Positions 52,914 through 60,721 of a stretch of DNA of 64,000 nucleotides are shown here, one piece after another. Source of the stretch: Nocardiopsis gilva YIM 90087 (GTDB lineage: Bacteria; Actinomycetota; Actinomycetes; Streptosporangiales; Streptosporangiaceae); contig NZ_CP022753.1 in the NCBI RefSeq assembly GCF_002263495.1, forward strand, positions 5,944,312 through 6,008,311, written 5' to 3'. The translations under genes were made by a program, and so were the position numbers. A model generated the notes under the pieces. That model was not told where the DNA came from, searched no databases, and worked only from the letters and a program-made list of their open reading frames with translations. How positions within the stretch are numbered: position 1 is the first letter of the stretch; each line of letters begins with the position of its first letter.

Positions 52914-53336
52914 GTGAATGAGGCGACCAGTGCACGACGACAGCGGATCCCCCTGAGGTTCCTGCTGCTGTCGCTGGTCGTACTGGTCCACTTCCTCTGC
53001 TCGGTCTGTCATGCGGCCGCCGCCGTCCCCGACGATGCCGCCGATGCGAGCGCAGCCTCGGTAGCCGCCAGTTCGGCGGGACCGACGGCCGATGCCGTGG
53101 CGTCGCGCAGTGCGGACGACACCGGGACTTCCGCCCATGCCGCCGACGAGGACATGGGTGTCGACCAGCGTCTGATCGCACCGCAGATGCTCCTCATGGT
53201 GGGGCTCGGCGTGCTCCTCATCGCGGCACTCTGGCTGGCACCTCCGCAGGCGGGGCACCGTCTCCTCCGCCGTTTCCGTGCCGTGCCACCCGGCGGACCG
53301 CCGATTCTGCTGTCGCTATGCATCCAGCGGGTCTAG
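52914..53336 (+). CDS. Small membrane protein, function unknown
   Basis: This 140-residue protein starts at GTG 52914. One transmembrane segment lies at residues 13-33 (IPLRFLLLSLVVLVHFLCSV) and another at about 93-111 (QMLLMVGLGVLLIAALWLA), with an Ala/Ser/Asp-rich loop between and a basic tail (HRLLRRFRAVPPG). A Cys-His pair (SVCHAAA) at the outer end of helix 1 could bind metal. It precedes the CtaG-like gene by 325 bases on the same strand, and a role in metal or haem-copper handling is possible but not shown. Confidence 0.55.
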   Translation: MNEATSARRQRIPLRFLLLSLVVLVHFLCSVCHAAAAVPDDAADASAASVAASSAGPTADAVASRSADDTGTSAHAADEDMGVDQRLIAPQMLLMVGLGVLLIAALWLAPPQAGHRLLRRFRAVPPGGPPILLSLCIQRV

Positions 53337-53661
53337 GCCGGACCCGGCGCTGACGCGCGCCCTTCTCCGGTCCCTCTCCCTGTTTTCCGAAGCCGCTTCT
53401 CGGCGTGTGGCCGGCTGCGCGCTGCGCCGCTGAGGGCTGAGGGCTGAGGGCTGCGCGCACCGTGACCTCTCCGCCGACCCCGTGCCCCTGGGGTTTCTGG
53501 CGATCACCGCGGCATCAGCCAGGCGGTGCGGGCTTCCTGGACGGCGCCGCTGTAAGCAGCCCCACTCTCTGCCGACCCCTACCGCGGCCCCACGTCCCGA
53601 GCCGAGGCCCATCGGCCGCGGCCATTGCCTCTGCACTTGCCTCTGCACTTCTGGAGGAGCC
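53337..53661. other. Gap before the CtaG-like gene
   Basis: No gene is supported in this 325-base GC-rich stretch. It contains short GGGCTGA direct repeats near 53430-53450. Confidence 0.3.
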
Positions 53662-54669
53662 ATGAACGACGAGATGAAGATGAACATGCACAACGGGATG
53701 TCGGGTCCCATGTGGATGCCGAGCACACCTCCCGACCTGGAGGGTCTGCTCGCCTGGCACCCCCAGCCCTATGCGCTCTTCCCCGTGCTGTGCGCCCTGC
53801 TCGCCGCCCTCTACGTGGTCGGCCTCATCCGGCTGCGGCAGCGCGGGGTCTCCTGGCCGATCGGGCGGACCGTGAGCTGGGCGGTGGGGGTGGCCCTGGT
53901 CCTGTGGGTGACGGCCACCGGCATCGAGGGCTACGGCATGGCGCTGTTCAGCGTCCACATGTTCCAGCACATGATCCTGACAATGCTCGCCCCGGTGTTC
54001 CTGCTACTGGGTGCGCCCGTGACCCTGCTGCTGCGGACGCTGCCCACGGGAAAGGGGCGACGGGGAGCACCGCGGCGTGCGCTGGTGTGGCTGCTGCACA
54101 GCCCGATCGCCAAGGTCGGCGCCCACCCGGCGTTCACCCTGGCGCTGTTCATCTTCAGTCTCTACGGCATCTACTTCACGCCGATCTTCGACGTCCTCAT
54201 GCGCAGCGTGTGGGGCCACTACTTCATGCTGCTGCACTTCCTCATCACCGGGATCATCTACTTCGGACCCGTACTGATGGTCGACCCCTGGCCCGGCTCC
54301 AAGAACCACCTGCTGCGCATCATGTTGATGATGTCCGGGCTGCCTTTTCACGCCTTCTTCGCGATCGCCGTGATGATGTCCGAGACACCGATCGCGCGGT
54401 TCTTCGCCTCCCCGCCCCCGTCCTGGAACGTCGACGTCATGGCCGACCAGCTCTGGGCGGGCGGCCTGACGTGGGTGTTCGGGGACATCCCCACCATCGT
54501 GGTGATGATCGCGCTCGCCATCACCTGGATGCGTTCCGACGACCGGCTCGCCCGCCGCACGGACCGCCAAGCCGAGCGCGACGGCGACGCCGAGCTCAAC
54601 GCCTATAACGCATATCTGCAGCGACTGGCCGAGTACGAGGCCACGGCCCGACCGGTCCGTAACGGCTGA
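53662..54669 (+). CDS. Cytochrome c oxidase assembly factor CtaG/CaaX-type membrane protein
   Basis: This 335-residue protein starts at an ATG behind CTGGAGGAGCC. It opens with a Met/His-rich segment (MNDEMKMNMHNGMSGPMWMP), which may bind copper, followed by about 7 membrane segments (LFPVLCALLAALYVVGLIRL, MFQHMILTMLAPVFLLLGAP, FMLLHFLITGIIYFGPVLMV). The pattern matches the actinobacterial cytochrome c oxidase assembly protein family (CtaG, DUF1404-like), thought to help deliver copper to the oxidase. It is convergent with the Nramp gene, 90 bases away. Confidence 0.88.
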   Translation: MNDEMKMNMHNGMSGPMWMPSTPPDLEGLLAWHPQPYALFPVLCALLAALYVVGLIRLRQRGVSWPIGRTVSWAVGVALVLWVTATGIEGYGMALFSVHMFQHMILTMLAPVFLLLGAPVTLLLRTLPTGKGRRGAPRRALVWLLHSPIAKVGAHPAFTLALFIFSLYGIYFTPIFDVLMRSVWGHYFMLLHFLITGIIYFGPVLMVDPWPGSKNHLLRIMLMMSGLPFHAFFAIAVMMSETPIARFFASPPPSWNVDVMADQLWAGGLTWVFGDIPTIVVMIALAITWMRSDDRLARRTDRQAERDGDAELNAYNAYLQRLAEYEATARPVRNG

Positions 54670-54759
54670 GGGTCGACCGGGCCGACCGGTGCCGCACCGC
54701 ACGTTCGCGGCCGTGGGCCTCACGGCGGCCGGGCACCGAGTGACCGCTGTCGTCACGCG

Positions 54760-56016
54760 TCAGCCCTGCCCGGTCGCGGTGAGGTAGATCAGTGCGATGT
54801 TGAGCGTCACCACGGTCGCCGCGATGGCCACGGCCGCTCCGGTGATCCATCGTCCGTTCGCGTAGCGCCCCATGACGTCGCGCCGTGCCGTGAGGAGAAC
54901 CAGAGGGACCAACGCGAAGGGAATACCGAAGGACAGGACGACCTGCGAGAGGACCAGAGCCCGGGTGGGGTCCACCCCCAGGGCCAGCACCACCAAGGCG
55001 GGGATCAAGGTGATCAGTCTTCGCGCGAGGAGAGGGATACGGCGCCGCAGAAGGCCGTCCATCACCACCGCACCCGCGTAGCAGCCCACCGCAGTGGAGG
55101 AGAGCCCCGAGGCGAGGAGGCCGATCGCGAAGAGCAGTCCGATGGCCGGCCCGAGATTCCCGCTCACGGCGGCATGCGCGCCCTCCAGCGACTCGCCGGT
55201 CGCACTCCCCTGCAAGGCGCTCGCCGCCAGCAGCAGCATGCCGAGGTTGACCGCCCCGGCCAGCAGCATGGCAAGGCCGACGTCGAACTTGTTCGCCGTG
55301 AGCAGCCGCTCCCGCAGCGGCCCCGTCTGCCGTCCGTGCCGGTCACGCGCGAGGGCGGAGTGCACGTACACCGCGTGCGGCATGACGGTAGCGCCGAGCA
55401 TTCCGGCCGCCAGCAGCACGCTCTCGGTGCCGGAGAACCGCGGGACCAGTCCGCCCAGGGTTCCAGCGGGGGACGGCGGCGCTACGAGCAGCCCGGCCAT
55501 GAACCCCAGCGCGATCACGGCCAGCAGTCCGGTGACGGCTCGCTCGAAGGGGCGCTGCCCGTACCGGTTCTGCAGCGCCAGCAGCGCCATGGAGACCGCT
55601 CCGGTGATCACCCCGCCGATGAGGAGCGGAATGCCGAACAGAATGCGCAGCGCGATGGCCCCGCCCAGCACCTCCGCCAGGTCAGTGGCCATGGCCACCA
55701 GTTCGGCCTGCCCCCAGTAGCCGAGACGGGCCGCGCGCGGCATGCGCTCCCGCAGAGCCTCGGGGAGGGACTGACCGGTCACCAGGCCTAGCTTGGCCGA
55801 AAGGTACTGCACGACGAACGCCATGAGGTTGGCCGCCACGATGACCCACACCAGCATGTAGCCGTAGGTCGCACCGGCGGCGATGTTCGTCGCGACGTTG
55901 CCGGGATCGACATAGGCAATCGCGGCGACGAACGCGGGGCCGAGGAGGGCGATACCCGAGCGCAGCCGTGTCGCGGTAGTGGGGGCGGCACCGGCCGCGG
56001 AGTCGAGCATCCCCAC
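54760..56016 (-). CDS. mntH: Nramp family divalent metal transporter (MntH-type)
   Basis: This 418-residue membrane protein has about 11 helices. The metal-binding motif of helix 1 is AYVDPGNVATNIAAG (DPGN) and that of helix 6 is MLGATVMPHAVYVHSALARD (MPH). Nramp proteins import Mn2+ or Fe2+ with protons. The start is a GTG 4 bases after GGAGGTG (an ATG at 56010 is an alternative). No clear DtxR/MntR operator was found, only the half-site-like TTAGGC about 50 bases upstream. Confidence 0.93.
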   Translation of the reverse strand: MGMLDSAAGAAPTTATRLRSGIALLGPAFVAAIAYVDPGNVATNIAAGATYGYMLVWVIVAANLMAFVVQYLSAKLGLVTGQSLPEALRERMPRAARLGYWGQAELVAMATDLAEVLGGAIALRILFGIPLLIGGVITGAVSMALLALQNRYGQRPFERAVTGLLAVIALGFMAGLLVAPPSPAGTLGGLVPRFSGTESVLLAAGMLGATVMPHAVYVHSALARDRHGRQTGPLRERLLTANKFDVGLAMLLAGAVNLGMLLLAASALQGSATGESLEGAHAAVSGNLGPAIGLLFAIGLLASGLSSTAVGCYAGAVVMDGLLRRRIPLLARRLITLIPALVVLALGVDPTRALVLSQVVLSFGIPFALVPLVLLTARRDVMGRYANGRWITGAAVAIAATVVTLNIALIYLTATGQG

Positions 56017-56118
56017 GCCTCACCTCCGAAGGCTCGTCGATCTTTGATGTTCGATGCGCCTAACTCTTTAGCATGACGATCCGAACATCGGATCACCGCC
56101 CCGGCCGACGGCTGAGGC

Positions 56119-56142
56119 GCCCCGGGCACGGCACCCCGGGGC
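56119..56142 (-). terminator. Terminator after helR
   Basis: GCCCCGGG at 56119-56126 pairs with CCCGGGGC at 56135-56142. It lies 77 bases after the helR stop on the minus strand. Confidence 0.5.
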
Positions 56143-56219
56143 AGGGCGGCCGTCCTTCCGCCCCGCCCCGCCCCGCGGGCCACCCCCGGACCCCAGTTCC
56201 ATCGGGTCCGGTTCCGAGG

Positions 56220-58382
56220 TCAGGAGCTCGTGAGGATGACGAGTCGCTGGGTCGCCCGGGTCATCGCGACATAGCGGTCGACCGCTCCTTCGATCCCCTC
56301 GCCGAACTCCTCCGGGTCGACGAGGACGACCAGGTCGAACTCGAGCCCCTTGGCCAGTTCCGGAGTCAGCGACCGGACGCGGGAGGTCGCCCGGAACGTG
56401 GGATCGCCAATGACGCAGGCGGTCCCCTCGGCGTTTTCGGCGAGCCAGGTGTCGAGGATCGCGCCCAGATCCGCAACGGATCCGTGGGCGACGGGGACGC
56501 CGCCGCTGCGGATGGAGGTCGGCACGTTGGCGTCGGGGAGAGCAACCCGGATGACCGGCTCGGCTTCCGCCATGACCTCTTCCGGCGTCCGGTAGTTGAT
56601 GCTCAGGCGGGCCAGGTTGATCCGGTCGAGCCCGACCCGCTCGAGCCGTTCCTGCCACGACTCTGTGAACCCGTGTCTGGCCTGGGCGCGGTCTCCGACA
56701 ATGGTGAAGCTCCGGGACGGGCAGCGGAGCAGCAGCATTTGCCACTCCGTGTCGGTCAGTTCCTGGGCCTCGTCCACGATGATGTGCGCGAACGGGCCGC
56801 CGAGCAGGTCCGGGTCGGTGCCGGGCAGTGCGGCCTCGTCGACCAGGCTGTCCTGCAGGTCCTGTCCGCGCAGCATCGTCACCGCACCTTCACCGTCGTC
56901 ATCGGCCGCGACCACGTCGTCGATGACATGGGACATGCGCTCGCGTTCGGCGGCGACAGAGGCGTCGTACCGGCGCTTGCGCCGTGACGCCTCCGGGTCG
57001 CCGAGCCGCTGCCGTGCCGCGTCCAGCAGCGGCAGGTCGGACACCGTCCAGGCCTGGGCGTTCTCGCGCTGCAGCTTCCGAATCTCATCGGGTCCTAGCC
57101 AGGGAGCGCACATCCTCAGGTAGGCGGGCACCGACCACAGGTCGCCGACGAGGTCAGTCGGTTCGAGGAGCGGCCACGCGCGGTTGAGGGTCCTGATCAG
57201 CTCCGTGTTCCGCAGCAGCGACCTCCGGAACATATCGGGCGAGACGTCGTCATCGTCGTGCTTGTCCGCCAGGATCGTGACCAGCTCCTCCAGAATCTGG
57301 TCGCGCGCTTCGTTGTGCGGAGTTCCCGGTTCCAGTGCGTCGAAGGCCTCGGCCCAGTCGTCGGCGCTCAGCCAGATGTCGAACCAGTCCGTCGTGACCG
57401 TCATCCCCTTGGTGGGCGGCTGTTCGTAGAACCTCACGGCGGGTTCGATCGCCTTCACCAGGTTCGCCGTCGACTTCAGCCGGGCGACCTCCGGGTCGGC
57501 CTCGACCGCCGCCGTGGCCCCCTCGGGGACGAGGTCGCGCAGGGTGCAGGTCTGCACGCCCTCCTCTCCGAGGCTGGGCAGGACGTCGGCGACGTAGGCC
57601 AGGTAGGGCTGGTGCGGACCGACGAACAGCACGCCGCCCCGGCGGTGGCCGAGGCGAGGGTCGGAGTACAGAAGGTGGGCGGTGCGGTGCAGGGCGACGA
57701 CGGTCTTGCCCGTGCCCGGACCGCCGTCGACGACCAGGGCACCGCCGGAACCCGCGCGGATGATGGCGTCCTGGTCGGCCTGGATGGTGCCGAGCACGTC
57801 GCGCATCCGGGCCGACCGGTTGGCGCCCAGGCTGGCGATGAAGGCGGACTGGTCGTCGAGCGCGGCGTGCCCTTCGATCCCGTCGGCGGTGAACACCTCG
57901 TCCCAGTAGTCGCTGATCCGGCCGCGGGTCCAGCGGTAGCGGCGACGGCTCGCCAGGCCCATCGGGTTGGCGTGGGTCGCTGCGAAAAACGGCTCGGCCG
58001 CGGGAGAGCGCCAGTCGAGCAGCAGGCGGCGCCCCTCACTGTCGGTGAGGCCGAGTCGTCCGATGTACACGGGCTCGGAGCCGTCCGCGCTGACGATGTG
58101 TCCCAGGCACAGGTCCAAACCGAAGCGGCGCAGGGCGCGCAGGCGAGCGGACAACCGATGGATCTCCATGTCCCGGTCCAGCGCCTCGCGGCCTTTGCCG
58201 CCGGGCGCCTTGCGCTTGGCATCGAGACGGTCGGACAGGTCGGCGATCGCCCGCTCGAGGCTCTCGGCGATGGCCGCGAAGTGCCGCTCGTCGTCGGCGA
58301 TCAGGGTCGGGTCGGCCTTGGGAGAGAGGTGGTCGGGAAGGTCAAAGGCGCTGGTGGCCTGGGGATACACGTCGTCTCCCAT
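56220..58382 (-). CDS. helR: RNA polymerase recycling motor ATPase HelR (rifamycin resistance)
   Basis: This 720-residue protein from ATG 58382 has upstream alternatives: GTG 58400 is plausible and a TTG at 58439 runs into the regulatory element. It is a UvrD/HelD-like helicase fold: SAFDLPDHLSPKADPTLIAD at the start as in HelR, Walker A VDGGPGTGKTVVALHRTAHL (about residue 222), Walker B-type IIVDEAQELTDTEWQMLLL, and a final MTRATQRLVILTSS. HelR binds RNA polymerase, displaces rifamycins and frees stalled enzyme. The element just upstream of the start and the family match make the call strong. Confidence 0.92.
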   Translation of the reverse strand: MGDDVYPQATSAFDLPDHLSPKADPTLIADDERHFAAIAESLERAIADLSDRLDAKRKAPGGKGREALDRDMEIHRLSARLRALRRFGLDLCLGHIVSADGSEPVYIGRLGLTDSEGRRLLLDWRSPAAEPFFAATHANPMGLASRRRYRWTRGRISDYWDEVFTADGIEGHAALDDQSAFIASLGANRSARMRDVLGTIQADQDAIIRAGSGGALVVDGGPGTGKTVVALHRTAHLLYSDPRLGHRRGGVLFVGPHQPYLAYVADVLPSLGEEGVQTCTLRDLVPEGATAAVEADPEVARLKSTANLVKAIEPAVRFYEQPPTKGMTVTTDWFDIWLSADDWAEAFDALEPGTPHNEARDQILEELVTILADKHDDDDVSPDMFRRSLLRNTELIRTLNRAWPLLEPTDLVGDLWSVPAYLRMCAPWLGPDEIRKLQRENAQAWTVSDLPLLDAARQRLGDPEASRRKRRYDASVAAERERMSHVIDDVVAADDDGEGAVTMLRGQDLQDSLVDEAALPGTDPDLLGGPFAHIIVDEAQELTDTEWQMLLLRCPSRSFTIVGDRAQARHGFTESWQERLERVGLDRINLARLSINYRTPEEVMAEAEPVIRVALPDANVPTSIRSGGVPVAHGSVADLGAILDTWLAENAEGTACVIGDPTFRATSRVRSLTPELAKGLEFDLVVLVDPEEFGEGIEGAVDRYVAMTRATQRLVILTSS

Positions 58383-58423
58383 GTCATAGGTTCTGAACAC
58401 GAGCGACGATTGTCCGGCATGAC

Positions 58424-58445
58424 CGGGGTCTTGCCGCAAGCCCCC
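58424..58445 (-). promoter_or_regulatory. Rifamycin-associated element (RAE) of helR
   Basis: On the minus strand the sequence GGGGCTTGCGGCAAGACCCC (58425-58444) matches the 19-bp inverted repeat known from rifamycin-inducible genes, apart from a single extra base in the second arm (AAGACCCC). It lies about 45 bases upstream of the helR start and directly after an AT-rich -10-like region (TTTATAGC). Confidence 0.85.
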
Positions 58446-58820
58446 GGGTGCGCTATAAATTTAGACTGGCGGAGAGTTTCCAGCCGCCTATTCATCGTCC
58501 ACCATCGATGGACGACCTGTTCGCGAAGCCCCGGCGCCGTCCGATGCCCCACGGGCCTCCGGATGCAGCCTCGGCAAGGCCGTGGAGCCGCTGACCGGCC
58601 CGCTGATCGCTCGCCGCAGTCGCCGCTTCTCTCCCGCACAGCCACAGTCGGTGAACGAGAAGGGTGCGCCTCCTTGCGCATACCGGAGGCGCACCCTTCT
58701 CGTTCACCTCGCTGGGCGAAGGGACTCCCCGATGGACAGCATGCGCACTGGACGCCGGCCTGACCACCGGGATCCGCTAGCGGGAGCCGGGCATGGCCCG
58801 ACCCCAGTCGACCGGACGGG
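58446..58820. other. Gap between helR and the TetR gene
   Basis: This gap holds the helR promoter at 58446-58475 and the large hairpin at 58650-58708. No gene is supported. Confidence 0.5.
58650..58708 (-). terminator. Perfect 24-bp hairpin after the TetR gene
   Basis: The 24 bases at 58650-58673 recur as their exact reverse complement at 58685-58708, with an 11-base loop. It lies 113 bases after the end of the minus-strand TetR gene and upstream of helR, so it should stop readthrough into helR. Confidence 0.8.
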
Positions 58821-59516
58821 TCACCGGGCGGCGATCGCCGGCCAGATCGTGTTCACGATCCGCCGGGGAAGATCCGGGTCGAACTCGCCGGTGCGGAGGT
58901 AGGACTGGAAAAGGCTGCCCTGGAGCATGATGCCGATCGTGTCCAGGTCGAGGTCGTCGCGCACCTCGCCGCGGTCTTGGCCGTGGCGGAGGGCGGCTTC
59001 GAGAAAGGCCTGGCGGGGTTCGATGCCGTGTTCGCGGATCAGGGCGATCAGCTCTGGTGTCTGCTTCCGTTCGGCCAGCGTCGCGCTGATCATGTCGAAG
59101 CCGCCGTCGGGGCTGGTCATGGCCTCGTTGAGAAGACGTAGGACATCGACGAGCTCGTCGAACGCCGATCGCTCGGAGTCGGGTGGCGGGAGCAGCGGCA
59201 CCACGCGCGACAGGGCGTAGTCCACGGCCGCCGTGACCAGGTCGATCTTGGTGGGCCATCGCCGGTAGATCGTGGGGCGCGTGACACCCGCGTCGGCGGC
59301 GACGTCGGCGATGCTCATTCTCGCGTAGCCGTCCGATGCGAGCCGGTGCCGCACGGCCTTCAGGACCGCTTCCTCGATCGCCGGGTTGCGGGGACGGCCG
59401 CGGCCGCGCGTGCCTCCCGCGCTCGGCTGATCTGGGCCGTCAGGGTGTTCTGCTGCTGAGCGCTCGTCCGGAATCAGGGCTTCTCCTTCACCAGGTGGGG
59501 GATTCGTGGCACTCAT
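58821..59516 (-). CDS. TetR family regulator of the EhpF/EhpG-like pair
   Basis: This 231-residue protein has the TetR helix-turn-helix at about residues 45-92 (EEAVLKAVRHRLASDGYARM, then SIADVAADAGVTRPTIYRRW). Its N-terminal 40 residues are a polar tail. A TetR_C-type ligand domain follows (AERKQTPELIALIREHGIEP, then DTIGIMLQGSLFQSYLRTGE). It is divergent from the adenylating-enzyme gene, with TTTAC-N11-GTAAA in the 104-bp gap as a possible operator. Confidence 0.92.
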   Translation of the reverse strand: MSATNPPPGEGEALIPDERSAAEHPDGPDQPSAGGTRGRGRPRNPAIEEAVLKAVRHRLASDGYARMSIADVAADAGVTRPTIYRRWPTKIDLVTAAVDYALSRVVPLLPPPDSERSAFDELVDVLRLLNEAMTSPDGGFDMISATLAERKQTPELIALIREHGIEPRQAFLEAALRHGQDRGEVRDDLDLDTIGIMLQGSLFQSYLRTGEFDPDLPRRIVNTIWPAIAAR

Positions 59517-59520
59517 TTTC

Positions 59521-59541
59521 TTTACTTTCCAGAGTTGTAAA
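59521..59541. promoter_or_regulatory. Possible TetR operator
   Basis: TTTAC at 59521-59525 and GTAAA at 59537-59541 form an inverted repeat with an 11-bp spacer, next to the TetR start codon in the divergent promoter. Confidence 0.45.
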
Positions 59542-59620
59542 CATATTCTTGGTCGTACACCGGCTCGCCCGCTCGCTCGCCCCGAGCAGCGAGCGGGCTG
59601 TCTGCGTCGAGAGGATGATC

Positions 59621-60721
59621 ATGGCACTCGCACGAGAAGACATCCTGGATTTCCCGCTGGACCGGGTCCCGGACGCCACCGAGTTCATCGAAGCCGCGAT
59701 GCACTGGCACTTCAGCCCCCAGACAGGCTCGCCCTACTGGCTGGAGCGGGCCAAGACGCTGGACTTCGATCCGATCCGCGACGTGCACACCTTCGATGAC
59801 CTGCGGCTCTTCCCCAACGTCGTCGACGAGTTCCGTCACGTGCCGTCCGAAGCTCTGATCCCCAAAGGCTATGGCGACACCGCCACGGTCATCGGGGTCT
59901 TTGAGAGCGGTGGCACCACCGGCTCCCCCAAGCGGCTGCCCTTCCTTGAGGAGTGGATGGCTCGCAGCGAATCCTGGCAGGAACGGCACATGGACGCCCG
60001 CGGCCACACCCGCGGCGTCAACTGGCTGGGCGTGGCGCCGACCGGCCCGCACATGTTCGGCTCGTGGACACAGCGCATGGCGCGGCGGCGCGGGGGCGTG
60101 CCGTTCTTCGTCGACCTCGATCCCCGCTGGGTGAAGAAGTGCATCGCCGACGGCCGCCCCGACGAGGCCGACCGCTACGCCGAGCACATCGTCGCCCAGG
60201 CCCGCGACGTGCTCGAGACCCAGACCATCGGGTACCTCGTCACCACTCCCCCGCTGCTGGAGCGCCTCGTCCGGGACGAGGACACCGCCAAGCGGATCAA
60301 CGACATGGTCGAGGTGGTCATGTGGGGCGGCGCGCACATGGACGCCGACACCCGGCACCTGCTGCGCACCGAAGTCCTCCCCGACGTCGACCTGTGGGGC
60401 AACTACGGGAGCACCATGATCCTCTCCGGCACCGTCGAGCGCGCGGGGCTGGCCGAGGACGCCCTCTGCACCTTCGACACCTTCTCTCCGCACGTCACTT
60501 TTTCGGTCATCGACCCCGACACCGGCGAGAGGGTCCCCTACGGCGATCGCGGACAGGTCGTCATGAACCACATCAGCAAAGCCATGCTGCTACCGAACAA
60601 CCTGGAGCGCGACACCGCCATCCGCGTCGAACCGCCATCCGGACACGCGGGCGACTCGGTCGCCGACGTCGCACCGGTCTCCACGTTCGGCGACAAGCCC
60701 GTGATCGAGGGGGTGTACTAA
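59621..60721 (+). CDS. EhpF-like adenylate-forming enzyme (carboxylate activation)
   Basis: This 366-residue protein is set at ATG 59621 behind GAGAGGATGATC. It is an adenylate-forming enzyme of the phenazine-biosynthesis EhpF/PaaK-like type: a P-loop FESGGTTGSPKRLPFLEEWM (about residue 95), VMWGGAHMDADTRHLL (about residue 230), WGNYGSTMILSG and a hinge-type PYGDRGQVVMNHIS. It lacks the full C-terminal lid of most adenylating enzymes. The next gene, an aldehyde dehydrogenase starting at the base after this stop codon, mirrors EhpG. In Pantoea, EhpF is proposed to activate a phenazine carboxylate and EhpG to reduce it to the aldehyde. Confidence 0.85.
   Translation: MALAREDILDFPLDRVPDATEFIEAAMHWHFSPQTGSPYWLERAKTLDFDPIRDVHTFDDLRLFPNVVDEFRHVPSEALIPKGYGDTATVIGVFESGGTTGSPKRLPFLEEWMARSESWQERHMDARGHTRGVNWLGVAPTGPHMFGSWTQRMARRRGGVPFFVDLDPRWVKKCIADGRPDEADRYAEHIVAQARDVLETQTIGYLVTTPPLLERLVRDEDTAKRINDMVEVVMWGGAHMDADTRHLLRTEVLPDVDLWGNYGSTMILSGTVERAGLAEDALCTFDTFSPHVTFSVIDPDTGERVPYGDRGQVVMNHISKAMLLPNNLERDTAIRVEPPSGHAGDSVADVAPVSTFGDKPVIEGVY

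Noticed and set aside
55990-56080. DtxR/MntR-type operator upstream of the Nramp gene
   Set aside because: Only a single TTAGGC half site is visible. The second half does not match.
57258-58763. Plus-strand frame of 501 codons opposite helR
   Set aside because: It is antisense to a strongly supported gene and its translation has no family features.
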